DNA of 64,000 bases from Nannobrachium achirus (Eukaryota; Chordata; Actinopteri; Myctophiformes; Myctophidae), in assembly GCA_963921795.1 (NCBI GenBank), contig OY997657.1, positions 31,932,071 through 31,996,070 on the forward strand. The letters are read 5' to 3'. Shown one piece after another: positions 1 through 18,068 of this stretch (the first letter of the stretch is position 1; the number at the start of each line of letters is the position of its first letter). A program made the position numbers and the translations under genes. Below the pieces are notes generated by a model. It saw only the letters and a list, made by a program, of their open reading frames with translations, searched no databases and was not told the origin of the DNA.

Positions 1-360
1 TTCAAATCAATACACGCTTTAAAATGCATTAAACGCAGTGATTATGACAATAATGTTGATAAAGGAAATGGTTCAGAATTGTGTGTTGGATTACCTCAAG
101 GAAGTTTGAGTTCATTTTGATACAACACATGTCAGACCACCGTTATGGTCTTTTAATGCTTACTAAACCAATACTGCATGAGTGATGGTACTGTATATCA
201 TGGCTATATCACAGCTACGGATGTTGTTGAAACAACGGGAAGCGGACTGCCTTAAATGCCAGTAGCATTCATCTGTATACAAAAAATGTGTTTCAATTTG
301 GAGTTCCAATTTGAACCATTTGTGTTACAATCTGAAAATGGCATAAAAACTATTGTATAT

Positions 361-428
<68 letters not shown>

Positions 429-498
429 GTGGGGAGCACTAGCCATTCTTTCAGAATGAAACTCATTCAGTAGCACCAGGAGAAACCGTTTGTGTTTG
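1..498. other. 3' flank of shd, with a (TG)n microsatellite
   Basis: This stretch lies downstream of the shd stop codon on the minus strand and probably holds its 3' untranslated region. A pure TG run fills about 364-425. No AATAAA is seen on the minus strand. The nearest alternative is ATTAAA (TTTAAT on plus at about 152-157). No coding region is supported. Confidence 0.5.
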
Positions 499-6901
<6,403 letters not shown>

Positions 6902-7014
6902 GGATCTAGGAAGTGTGAACAAAACAGTATGTATGGTGATGATGATGATGATGATGACGACAGAGAGGATGGAAATCAAGCAGCTCAATACAACTGATTT
7001 CTGTCAATTGTATT

Positions 7015-7090
7015 GGTAGGTAGGTACTTTATTGATCCTTGAGGGGAAATTCAAGCGTTACAGCAGCTCATAAAGACATCAATGAAAACA
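7015..7090 (-). repeat. Retroelement tail-like repeat, copy 1
   Basis: The sequence around TACTTTATTGATCC and GAGGGGAAATTCAAG is the reverse complement of a common teleost retroelement 3' tail. A diverged relative lies right after the ifi44-like stop codon at 40214-40300 (ACACTTTATTAAGCCCC ... AGGGGGAAAAT ... GTTACAGC). Both contain GTTACAGC. Family assignment would need a repeat library. Confidence 0.55.
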
Positions 7091-7176
7091 CATCATCATA
7101 ATAATAAATAAATATCTAAAAAACTGCATCTAAGCAAGTTAAACCTACAATAAATAACTTCTGATTTCTGTATTTC

Positions 7177-7295
<119 letters not shown>

Positions 7296-9193
7296 TGATT
7301 GAATGATTGATTGAAGAATGTATTAGAAGTTTGCATAGGTAAAGGTACAGTGTCATGATAGCACAGTTCGAATCACTGGTAAAAGGATAAACTCAAGTTA
7401 AGCACATGACTTATTTAAATTGAGATCCTTTTTCTCATACTGTAGCATTGAATGACAAAAAAACATAAAAATTAGAAACTGACTGACTGTGCCCTGGAGG
7501 AAAAACTTGGCAAAAATCAAAACATCATTGCCATGGCCATGCAAATCAAGTCATCTAGTGTCTGTCAGCCACTTCTTATCAACTTCTAGGCAAAACAAAG
7601 GGCTGCCTTCATTTGGCAAAGTAATAAAAAACAAACAATATCACTACTGCCAATAAACTACCAATGAGTTAGGCTTGATCAGTGACTTATTAATTATCCA
7701 TGTTAGCATAGCACAAGTTTCAAGCCTTTTTCAAGCCGTTTCAAACCTTATTTGTCATGCATATTTGCTTGAGAATTAAATACTAATAGTTAATAGCAGT
7801 AATATCAATGTACGTTGTCTAATAATGTATTAGTAGGTAATTATGCCAACATCTCTATCAATAAGCTAAGGCTGGCTGGCTATAGCTAACGTGGAAGCTA
7901 TTCAAGCTAACGTTGTAATGATTATAAGGTGTTTTTCTCTCACCCTCCTTGCCCTGTCGGTACCCCGTACCAGTTATATTTGTGTTATCAACATCCAGCG
8001 TTTTATTTGATCCGAGCTAAGAATGAAACATACTTTTCCTATTCAACGTCGCCTGCTCTGTAACCAGGCAGGTCGGTATCAGCTAACGCTACTATAGCTA
8101 ATGCTAATCCAAGCTGTTCTCCGACAACACTGTTGACTGGCATTTAAAGGGGAGTGACAGTCAGCCAGCAATTACATTTGAAAGGAATAACAATGAATTG
8201 TCTGTTAATATTTATAATATAGATCAAGGGTGGGCAACCTTTTTGACATGAAGTGTCATGGGTTTCCATTTTCTTTTTGATAGTTAGAGGCCCATATCAA
8301 CATCAAGTTAAATTATGACACCACATTATTTCTATAACAACTAATTATTGTTGTTTCTTCTTCTTACAATATATTTTCCCATCTCATCATTACTCAATAA
8401 ATCACATAATCTCCCAGTTAGGAGTTTGAATGAATCTAAAATGTGCAGAATGTAATTTGTATATGAGGGGACTTAATTTATAAAGTTTTTAAAGATTGTT
8501 TTTTTATAGATGATATAGATTAATAATATTGTGTTAATGAAATAACGTTATGTTTGTAATCTCACATACATACAGACAGCACCGATTGCAGTACTGAAGC
8601 TCTGCTGGCACAAGTAGGCCATATATGGCCAGGAGAGCACAAGTCTCAAGTTGGCACCTCAACAGCGTGCAGTCTAGTTCAATCTGAGTTCAACCTCTTT
8701 TCCAGAAGTCACTGTTCCATTCAGCTCATTCAAATACCCAGTTAAATTCCTGGTTCCAAAATAATCGTAAAAACAATGGGCTTCCTCAAAGTCTGTATAC
8801 AGTTCAAAGCAGACAAAGTATTAGTAAGAAATATTTTTTAATGAAAGAATAGGAATTAAAGAAGCAAAAGCTTAGTTTTTCTTACATAGCAAACTTTTCA
8901 TTTTCCACAAAATGAAGGCGTTATCCGTTTCATTTTTCAACTACAGGTCCAAGAGTTTACATCACACCATTTACATATTATACATTTAATTGACACTCAA
9001 TGACAATGAACAGCTAAGGGTTCAGTGTATGCTCAAGGACACTGACAGACCATAGACTGGGATAATGTCACCTTGCTGGTTCACGCTGCAGCTCCCTGCT
9101 ATTTGGTTGTACATCAGATTTATAATACTTTTTATGAATCTACATCATGGCAAGACAAACTTTATAGCCCACTGTCTCATTGCATCCTTTATC

Positions 9194-12100
9194 CTAATCA
9201 CTGTCATTGCTATCACTGTCTGAATATGCCCCCAAGAGGCTGAGAGATGACCCATTCTTAACATTGACAGGTTGAGTAGCACCGGCTGTCACCACTTTGG
9301 AACCTGTAAGATAAAAAAACAAAATACAAATTCAGTTTAATGGACATATAATTATAGAGAATCAAAACAAAGACAGACAAAGAAAATGAAAAAGTAAATT
9401 CCCATTAGATATTAACATTAGCCATGTAGAAATGTATTCTTTAAATATGTAAAACATTTATGAAAAATAAATCACAGCTAGGTCCAACTAGCCCCAAGCA
9501 AATCAAACTAGCTAAGTGACAAGAACAGACTGTGTAGTGTATGCTTAAACTTTTAAGGCTTTTTCTTTTCTTTTACCATTTTGAAAAACGTTTAACGACA
9601 GACACATAATGGGCAAAAAAGCGCATTAGTATTAATCATTAGTTGACATATTCTCTGTATCTGACTGACAGATACAGAGATCAGCATATATGGGCATTTT
9701 GTCGGATCGGTGGTACAACTTAGGCGTGAGGGCTGTGTAGTGGCCCGAACTCTAGGTTTGAGGACTGCATGATGGTCAGAAATTCTAGTAGTAAAGTAAA
9801 ACTGCCATAAAAGTTTAGGTATGAGGGGAAAGGCAGTGATAGGGTCCTATGCATCACCTGTGTTTGAACTAGGGGCAGCAGGAGGCGCCATTGGACCAGG
9901 TTTGCTGACAGCTGATGTTGGTTTCTTCTTCACCACCAGAGATCCAAGGCCTCCTCCACCTCGGAGTGTCCCCACACTCTTCTCCCAACTCTCTACCTTG
10001 AGCTTTTTTACTCCTACAGCCATGGAGCTCTGTAAAAACAAGACATACACATTATTCTTTCACAAATCTGCAGTCCAACAGCAGATGGGTAGCGCATAAG
10101 GGCGATTAAGGTTGTCATCACAAAGATTCTGGCTGTGATCTACTGTTCTATGAGTGAAAGAACCACACCCATGTGCTATGATAGCACTGAATGTGAGTAC
10201 CTACACTTTGTGCAGTATCAGGGGATATACCTGTGCGTCTGTAGTTTTGTCAGTGGTGAGAACGTCTGTAGGTCTGTCTGTACTGGATCTTTTTGGTTGT
10301 ACATCATTACTCTTTTCATCCAGGTCTGAATCAGAGTCTGAATCCCTCAGTCTCTTCACTAGAGCCCGGTCCAACATCTCTCTGTAAGAAACGCATGATT
10401 TTAATGATTACATCAGCAAAACAAGTTTGGTGGGTTTCATGTCTGTGCAAGTTGATTTTCATATCAAACCAATTGCTTGCTGGTTATTCCATCTTTAATT
10501 CTATATAATAATAGTATAATGAACAACTTATATTATCAGATTAATTTGACAGTTAAAGTAACACTCTGTAAGTTTCATATCCATTGTCTCCCTCTTGTGA
10601 TGGAGATAGGTAACTGAAATATCTGAACTGCAATAAATATGGCACAAATGTCCTATGTCCAATCCAGTGCCCTCTGCATCAAATAACTTTAGCAGCATTG
10701 TCAAAACCTCACAAGTACAGATGTGCTAGTTATATTCTCTGCATGTCAGAATAAGCAAACATTAGGCGAAAATGGAAGATTGGCTAACAGATTTAGTGCA
10801 GAGGGGAAAAGGAGGGATGAATTTCATTTTGTTTTTCACTGTCCACTGTACCATGATTTTAGAAATTCCTTATTTGAAATAATGCAAGACAAGAATCCAG
10901 ATTTGTTTTGGAGGTCTGAATGTTATATGTTGAACTGTCTGTTAAATAAGGACGTTTTTGTTTTGGCTAAATGTATAGTATAGAGAAAGCATGGCAGTTG
11001 CGCTGGAGAACGTTGTATCCGTAATTCACAGCTTGGACAATCAATCAATATGTTTCTTTTTGTATATTTTGTCTGTGGTGTATCTTGGTGTATGTAAATT
11101 CTATGTATGTTTGAGTGTCTTGTAAGCCTGTGCGGGCTGGGCATCGTTTGGTGCAGGAGACTATAATAAAAAAAAATCTATCTATCTATCTATCTATATA
11201 TAGTATATTGGAGCGGTTAGCACTGCTCAAAATATTGGCTCTTAATATTTTTTGAACGGTGCTAAACGCATCTACATCTGGCTTTGTCTACATGTAGGTC
11301 TGTCCCACACTTGGCTCATTGGCCAAGCTTCGTGGGACGCTTAATTTAATAACTCATAAAAGGCACCACTCACTTCACACTGATGTTATTTTTACACACC
11401 AGAGTGACTCTGTAATCTACCAGCAAAAAAAGGAAATCTGCATGCCATGTCAACTGCCCAACTAACTTTGTCTCTCTCTCATCCTCTTCTTGTTGCCGTT
11501 GCTTCTCTCTCTCCTCCAACATTCTGTACTGGTCGATCATCCCCTCAAAGTCCACAGTGGCCTGTCTCTGGTTTAGCTCCTTCAGCTCCTGAAGGTTCTC
11601 CAGAACCTCCATCTCCATCTTGGAATCCCGAGTCCGGTTCTCCAACACCTGGGCAAAGGATCACAAATAGCATCAAATCCTCATTCTTTGGGCGCCACCA
11701 TTGGGAGGATCCCAACAAGATCCTGCGACTAGAGGGACTAATTCTCACAGCTGGTTCATTAATGAATCAGAACTTGTCACTGAGGGAGAAAGAGTATGTG
11801 CTTCTGACTCCTTTTCAGAGGTTCGGAGCTCTTTTGGTCCATAAACAAATGCAAACAAAGCTGATTCTGACAGTATAGATAGAACATCACCAAATAAAAA
11901 TGTCAACTTCCTATTGATTTTACTATTTGAAGACCTGGATCCAGTCTTGGTTTTCTTCCTAATGTATATAGCAAACTGTCTTTACACCAACCTTCATGGG
12001 GTTGTTCAGTTCCTCCTCTTCTCTCTCTGTCTGAATTCTCTTCTCCTCTTCTTCAAGCAGTTTTTCAGCCTGGAAGTTCCTTGTGGCACCATGCTCCATG

Positions 12101-14082
12101 GCATAGTCTGTGTTTTCTGGGTCAGTCTATAAAGGGGAACAACCAATTATTAGTAAAACAGACCTAAGTGACTTATACCACATGTTTTCTTCCATCGACA
12201 ATAAATCTGCTATGTTTGGGATGCTGGGGCTCAACTGGTTAATCCTTTGAGACCATTTTGTGGACTGTTTTACATCAATATGTGACCGTACTACTTTTTT
12301 AAAACTAGTGGTCATTTACAGTAGGGCTCGCTCTTTATGTGTTTGTCTATTTTGTATGTTTGTGGAAAAAATAGAATATTGATAAAAATGGCCACCACAA
12401 GCCAGCATGGCTATGACACCTGTTAAAACGTCATGGTATGTTAAATACAGTTACATACGGTAATAATAACAATAACTATTACATCAAACGTATATAGTGC
12501 TTTTCAAAAAGGTACTAACGTCACTTTACAGGTAACAAAACAAAATGTATACTGTGTCTCTATTGTGAAATTGTGGTACTACATAGTAATGGTACTGTAA
12601 TTAACATGCAATGCTACATTCCATTTCATTGTCTTATGCGAAAATGAACTTGCGATATCATAATTATGATAAATAAAGCAATATGTTAACTATAACTCTC
12701 ACCTTGAAGGTAATTTCAGCCAGACAACGAGTACATTTGATGTAGAAGCGAAAGATGGGCAGACCCATGTATAGCTCATTCATAACAGTCTCCTTACGGG
12801 CATTGAATTTCTTCCCCTTGTAGATGTACTCTCCGCATGTTTTACACCTGCAGCCAGAGAAGCATAAGAGAATGTATTTGTCACTTACAAGTAAAAGCGA
12901 TATGCAAGTGTGGCAAGGTCTGCAAAACGGTGCTGACAGAGAACATCTCAACAGAACACGTCTAATTGCGACCACATTAACAAGATATACCTCATATTGA
13001 ACGGAGCCATCAATCTGACCACATATTGACGGTCTTTGGGAAGTTTCAGCTTTGGGATTTTGGATGGATCAAAATCTGGTGGGTAGTATTTCTGTGGAGG
13101 ACAAAACACAGTTATGAGTTACCCTAATCTAAACTAGTATGCATAGGAGAATGGATCGCACACAGTGGCAAGAGTTGCTTTTTATTTTATTACATGTCAA
13201 GATGTCAACATGTGTGGATCACTAGCATCCTTTAAAATTGCCCTGAAAAACCAGCAGCCGTTCGCAACTGGTAAAAAGAAAATAACCTAGCCCAAACCCT
13301 ACCCTCCCCTGCCCCTTCTTTGTATATACTTACTGTTTGTTTAGACTCTTTTTTTCCCTCATTTTTCTTTTCTTTACATATCTACTGCATAGTACTGTGT
13401 TCTATTTGTCTGTCATTCAATGTTATATGAGATACTACTTAAATGGTTTCCTGTGGAAATAAGCTTAGACTTTTAATGGATCTCCTTTTAGTAGACCTTG
13501 TACCAGTGAACTGTACCGTCATGAAACTGTACCTTTTCCTATGCAAACTTCTAATAAAGTCTTCAATCAATCAATCAATCAAAAGATGAGAAACAAACGT
13601 TTCGGCTATCAGCCTTCTACAGTGTATATCTCAGATACACTGAAGAAGGCTGATAGCCGAAACGTTTGTTTCTCATCTTGACATGTAATACAAATAAAAT
13701 AAAATAAAGCAACTCTTGCCACTGTGTGCGATCCATTCTCCTATGAATACTTGTTGATCTAAAAGGACACCGCACCACCAGTCAAGTCAGAGCGCGGTGG
13801 TAAACAAAAAGCCTAATCTAAACTACATAATGTTGCTAATTTTAAAGCTATCCTACATTTTGCTTAACAACATCACGAGCAATTATTGCAACATAACCAT
13901 CGATTCATTGGTTCAAGAAACGTGAACCTTTGCCACATTATAATCTGTTTCTGGGACGCTATGCGTTGTGAGGACGTTATTACTACTACCGTCCGTCCGT
14001 GGTTGGTAAGTGGTAACAAAGCTAAACTGGTTGTTAACATGTCGCATAGGTTACTTACATTCAAGACTTTTCTTTCAGACAT
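9194..14082 (-). CDS. yju2: Splicing factor YJU2 (CCDC94)
   Basis: Coding exons in order of transcription: 14082-14059, 13091-12991, 12847-12703, 12126-11992, 11648-11467, 10381-10231, 10029-9858 and 9303-9194. They join in frame to 339 residues. The protein starts [20 protein letters not shown]. It carries two CxxC pairs (C43/C46 in CKTCGEY and C80/C83 in CTRCLAE) of the CWC16/YJU2 zinc-binding domain. A basic and glutamate-rich coiled-coil region follows (about 100-195). The C terminus is Ser/Asp-rich ([12 protein letters not shown]). In yeast and human, YJU2 joins the spliceosome around the first catalytic step and stabilises the branch helix; it is nuclear. Next to shd, as in human. Introns hold nested transposons (intron 1) and a LINE 3' end (10723-11190). 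Confidence 0.95.
9653..9679. repeat. Perfect 11-bp inverted repeat
   Basis: CTCTGTATCTG at 9653-9663 is followed after 5 bases by its exact reverse complement at 9669-9679, in the last yju2 intron. No terminator-like or RNA-gene context is seen. Confidence 0.7.
10723..11200 (+). mobile_element. LINE 3' end fragment with (TATC)n tail
   Basis: An open stretch at 10723-10983 encodes [20 protein letters not shown] and later residues. This is the C-terminal Cys/His segment seen at the end of many non-LTR retrotransposon ORF2 proteins. It is followed by AATAAAAAAAA at about 11164 and a (TATC)n tail to about 11200. It is 5' truncated and lies antisense in yju2 intron 5. Confidence 0.7.
12216..12242. 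repeat. Remnant end of a TTAA element
   Basis: GGATGCTGGGGCTCAACTGG followed by TTAA is close to the reverse complement of the left end at 31117 (TTAACCACTTAAACCCC then AACATCC). The opposite end is not recognisable, so this looks like a decayed copy in yju2 intron 3. Confidence 0.45.
13137..13811. mobile_element. Palindromic element flanked by a 14-bp duplication in yju2 intron 1
   Basis: The left arm (about 13139-13204, continuing at 13589-13620) and right arm (about 13640-13748) are near-perfect inverted repeats. They include GAAACAAACGTTTCGGCTAT and its complement. The whole is bounded by CCTAATCTAAACTA at 13123-13136 and 13812-13825, read here as a target-site duplication. About 60 bp beyond the right arm (13750-13811) is not palindromic. 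The left arm is interrupted by the LINE insert at 13205-13582. Confidence 0.75.
13205..13582 (+). mobile_element. 5'-truncated LINE tail inserted in the palindrome arm
   Basis: The insert is flanked by AAGATG at 13199-13204 and 13583-13588. The undisturbed right arm shows that the site was originally continuous. The 5' part translates as [20 protein letters not shown] then stop, typical of a LINE ORF C terminus. Near the 3' end are AATAAA (about 13553) and a (TCAA)n tail. The exact clade is unknown. Confidence 0.75.
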
Positions 14083-14596
14083 TGTTGATCAGGATAGAAA
14101 ACCAAACCTAAGACAAATGAACACTTCTGTATCAAAGTTATCAGCAGCGACTAGCATACAGCAAAGGCATAAATGTAAATAAAGCCTTTCGCAGTGAACC
14201 TCCGGTTGTCGCTTCTTCAACTTCCGTCAAGTTAAAGCTACGAAAGTGTGTTACTGCCCTCTACAGGAACTAACCACGCATCACCAGGCTGTCACTTGGA
14301 AGTGGAACAGGCCACTGACTAATTCAGAAATCAAGTCTACAAACACAATAAATAGGGTTGTTGCCGTTGTCCATTCCAAAGGAAAAGTGTAAAGAAACTA
14401 GAGGTTCGCGGCCCTTCGGGCCGCTCACATCTAGAGTCCACGCCCGCTTCTTTACTCAAAAACTTTTTTTTTCAAAAAAAAAAAGTTTTTTGAAAAAAAA
14501 AAAAGTTTAAAAAAAAAAAGTAAAAAAAAAAAAAAAAAATTAAAAAAAATTAAAAATAAAAATAAAAAGTTAAAAAAAAATTTTTTTTTGGGGGGG

Positions 14597-14638
14597 GAAC
14601 TATTGTGGCGGAACTATTGTGGCGGAACTATTGTGGCG
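14597..14638. repeat. Three tandem copies of a 14-bp unit
   Basis: GAACTATTGTGGCG is repeated three times directly after a long A/T homopolymer-rich stretch (14460-14590). Confidence 0.9.
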
Positions 14639-14732
14639 CAGCGCACGTTTCCGGTCGACATATTTGACCGCCGGACGCACTTCCGGTTGAGGTGAAAGAG
14701 AAAAGTGGAAAGTTGCGAGCTAACTATTAGCT

Positions 14733-14738
<6 letters not shown>

Positions 14739-14810
<72 letters not shown>
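14739..14810. repeat. (TG)n microsatellite
   Basis: Pure TG repeat of about 70 bp directly left of the fold-back element. Confidence 0.95.
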
Positions 14811-14811
<1 letters not shown>

Positions 14812-14904
14812 CTGGCTACACCCAGTGGCGCCGGTGTCGGTAGATGATCTGCCCCAGGCTGAGAATCTGCCTGGGGTACGTTAGCCTGGGCTGGCTTCCA
14901 ATTT

Positions 14905-15220
14905 CGGGCTTTTGATCCGGTCGGGAGCGGAAGAGCTCCTACGTTTTTCTGTAGTCCAAAACGGACTACACTTTGGCCGGAAACAACGACCGGAAACAGT
15001 TTTAACCCGTACTTGCGCATGCGCTAACTACTTGCGCATGCGCTAAACTGGGTTGAAACTGTTTCCGGTCGTTGTTTCCGGCCAAGTGTAGTCCGTTTTG
15101 GACTACAGAAAAACGTAAGAGCTCTTCCGCTCCCGACCGGATCAAACGGCCCGTTTAGTAAACGAAGACCAGGCTTTCTCTCAGGGGAAAGCCTGGTGAG
15201 GCGAGGTTAGGGGTACGTCA
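14905..15220. mobile_element. Fold-back element with about 100-bp arms
   Basis: The left arm (about 14905-15008) and right arm (about 15050-15152) are near-perfect inverted repeats, sharing GATCCGGTCGGGAGCGGAAG and TAGTCCAAAACGGACTACAC. The loop contains ACTTGCGCATGCGCTAA-type direct repeats. A short hairpin (CCAGGCTTTC ... GAAAGCCTGG, 15170-15196) lies just outside. A diverged relative is at 60150-60570. No transposase is visible, so this is a non-autonomous element. Confidence 0.8.
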
Positions 15221-15663
15221 CTTCCGTTGCTTGCGCTGTTGCGATTGGCTTTTGGCTTTGAATAACCTTTATTGAACACGGAAACGATACATTCCCAAAA
15301 CTACGGCAACTCTATAAGGCCAAAATTCTCCCCCACCTCCAAGTGAAGCTCTGTACTAGAGCAGTGTCTGCGTCTTTTATTGAATTCTTTATTCTACATT
15401 ACATTATTATTTCTTGCAGTCGAATGAGAACATGATAGTGATGTTAACATTAAGAATTATATTGCTTTGAAATCTATTGCTAGGCCTTTTTTTTAATCTA
15501 TTGCTATTATATTTGAAATCTATTGCTTTGAATTTAGCATTTATCACTTTAGCCAGTCTGCTTAATTAAAATTGTTTTATCACTGGCAGTAATTAACAGG
15601 GTTCATGAACGAGTATGTTAAATTAAGTCTTTTTATGATCTTTTATTATTATTAGTCACATTT

Positions 15664-16033
15664 CCATGCACCACAATGCTATTTCTGCCAGACATCCATG
15701 CACCACAATGCTATTTCTGCCAGACATCCATGCACCACAATGCTATTTCTGCCAGACATCCATTCACCACAATGCTATTTCTGCCAGACATCCATGCACC
15801 ACAATGCTATTTCTGCCAGACATCCATTCACCACAATGCTATTTCTGCCAGACATCCATTCGCCACAATGCTAAGACATCCATTCGCCACAATGCTATTT
15901 CTGCCAGACATCCATTCACCACAATGCTATTTCTGCCAGACATCCATGCATCACAATGCTATTTCTGCCAGACATCCATTCGCCACAATGCTATTTCTGC
16001 CAGACATCCATTCGCCACAATGCTAAGACATCC
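15664..16033. repeat. 32-bp minisatellite, about 11-12 units
   Basis: The unit begins CCATGCACCACAATGCTATT and is 32 bp long. Two units lack an 8-bp stretch (TTTCTGCC), and others vary at GCACC/TCACC/TCGCC. Because 32 is not a multiple of 3, the open frames across it are an artefact of the repeat and not a gene. Confidence 0.95.
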
Positions 16034-17110
16034 AAAAATTGTACTACAGTAGGCTACTTGAGTATAATGTAGGCTAATTTGTTACTTTAGGCTACCATGC
16101 ACTGCAGCCTGGCCGTCATCAGAAGTTCAGAACCGGTTGAACATGTAAGCAGAGAGACTTGTGTATTGGAAGCAATTAGCATGAGTGACTGGGGGTCGCA
16201 CTGGGCGGGGCTGCAGCCGTTACTACTTGCTCGCGCCGGTCGAGGAGAAAACATACAGAAAAAAAAGAAAAAAAAGCTTGATAGCCTAAAAGTGGGGTGG
16301 CAGTCCAGCCCAAACAGTCCATGGTCCGGCGCCTATGGCTACACCCCCCTCGGTTGAAATTGGATCCGCCGGTCCCATAGCTGGGAATACGAGCCAATGG
16401 ACGGTGGTCACCATGGCAACGGGGGGCCAATGATAGAGTTATGGGCGGTATTCCTTACGTTCTACTTATGAGTTGAAGTCGATGTAAAGGGGGCGTGAAT
16501 GGGCTTGGAAGTGGGATGCGGCTCTTAGAGGAATGTATATATAAGATACTAATTATATAATATATACTAAATGTACTAAATGACAAATAGAATTGGAATA
16601 AAAAGACGAATTGCCTGACTTTTCTTTTCCTCTTGGACCTATGTATTATACTTGTTCTGGATGTGGATGTATCCTTATTCACAGGTAGGCAATTATTATT
16701 ATTTTTTAATCTCTCTTCGTCTTCCCCCTTGGCCCCCTTTCTTCTTCTTCCCTGTCTCTTATGGGAATAACAAAAACGATGGAGCTCACACAAAAACAAA
16801 TTCACCCACTGTTTTACTGACACACATTAGGCTATATGTGTTGTCGATTGCATTTAGGCGACACACATGGTTAGAACAACCTAAATTAAAATTGATTTGA
16901 TTTGATGTGAATTGTAAAAGGTTAGCCAATATATATAAACAAACATCATGATCACATACACATAATATACATTTATAGCATATAGGCTACTGTAGCCTAC
17001 CTGCAAGCGCCATCTGTCAGCATGAGATCAGTCATCAGTGTTCAACAACCTGCAATTAAACCACATCCTCTGTCACATATAGCACGCACACACTCACACA
17101 CGCACGCACG

Positions 17111-17112
17111 CG

Positions 17113-17190
<78 letters not shown>
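17111..17190. repeat. (CG)n/(AC)n microsatellite
   Basis: A short CG run (about 17107-17120) leads into about 68 bp of AC repeat. Confidence 0.95.
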
Positions 17191-17191
<1 letters not shown>

Positions 17192-17321
17192 CCTGGGGCC
17201 ATTTGGGGTTATATACACAGGAGGAAATTGGATTGTGATTAGAGATAGGTGTCAATGTGGGTTAACTGGGCGTCTGATTTCAACAAAGGTGACAGATGTG
17301 CATGTGCACACATATAGGCAG

Positions 17322-17660
17322 TGGTGGTAATTAAGTAAAGTACATTTACTTAATTACTGTACTTAAGTAGACTATACAACTTTGAGGTATTAGGGTTAGG
17401 GTTATAGTATATATATTATTTTTTTAACTCGAGTATAGCCTATAGCAATTTTCAATATTTTTACCTCTATAGGCCTATAGCTCAAAGGCAAATATTGTAC
17501 TTTTACTCCGCTTATAGTTGAACACTTTACTTTAATTAGGCCTACTCATTATTATTTTTGCAAAACCACTTAGATCTGAATCAGACCTTGAAAATAGCCG
17601 ATCGACACGCTCGCAACGCCTCACTTTGTGATGCGTTGTGAGCTTGTAGATCTGTTCTTT
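17322..17660. mobile_element. AAGTA-type MITE with hairpin core, copy 1
   Basis: It opens with CAGTGGTGGTAATTAAGTAA and GTACATTTACTTAATTACTG, a terminus seen in many teleost genomes. It ends with a hairpin core (about 17600-17652) containing TTGTGAGCTTGTAGATCTG. Related copies are at 18855-19208, 19884-20120, 58066-58390 and 59795-59935. It lies upstream of the CART promoter. Confidence 0.6.
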
Positions 17661-17963
17661 TCAAAGGATTTTTATAAATGTTATTTGAAAACTTGGAAAT
17701 TGGACCTTTTGCATAATGAGTGCACCCTAACCCTAGCGCCTGTAGTGTGCCATGTTACTACAGAAGTAGCTCAAACTTTAAATTGGGCCTTTGATGGCGG
17801 AAAATAAATCTTGCTTGCTTGAGTCAACAATATTTTTTTGTTCGTGACATTTAAATCCACCCGCAATCTTTATTTCATCAGGTTAGGTCAACACGTTTCG
17901 TTTCGATCAAAGGTGTTGAGAGTCACTCGTGTCAAACTGTCCATGAATATTTCAGGAGTTCGG

Positions 17964-17985
17964 TGATGTCAACAGTGGCTATAAA
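17964..17985 (+). promoter_or_regulatory. CART gene core promoter: CRE-like site and TATA box
   Basis: TGATGTCA (17964-17971) differs by one base from the cAMP response element TGACGTCA. A TATAAA follows at 17980-17985, 84 bp before the start codon. CREB control of mammalian CART is established knowledge. Its use here is inferred from position only. Confidence 0.6.
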
Positions 17986-18068
17986 GTGGAAGAACTCTTC
18001 TCGAAACGAAACAGACGCTTCCAACCTTTCACTCTTCGCTCGCTCCCCGAAACTCTGATTTCAGCACC

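Larger units (their letters stand above)
14083..18068. other. Intergenic region between yju2 and the CART gene
   Basis: The yju2 promoter should lie just right of 14082, divergent from the CART gene. The rest is repeat-rich: A-rich tract and 14-bp triplication (14460-14640), TG run (14739-14810), fold-back element (14905-15220), 32-bp minisatellite (15664-16033), AC run (17111-17190) and an AAGTA-type element (17322-17660). No protein-coding frame is supported. Confidence 0.6.

Noticed and set aside
7340..7380. tRNA B-box-like GTTCGAATC
   Set aside because: No A box, acceptor stem or anticodon arm could be folded around it.
15664..16033. CRISPR-like array
   Set aside because: The units are contiguous without unique spacers, and the context is vertebrate.
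15666..16052. Long open frames encoding HHNAISARHPC-type repeats
   Set aside because: They are a by-product of the 32-bp minisatellite, which stays open in more than one frame. There is no family match and no splice context.
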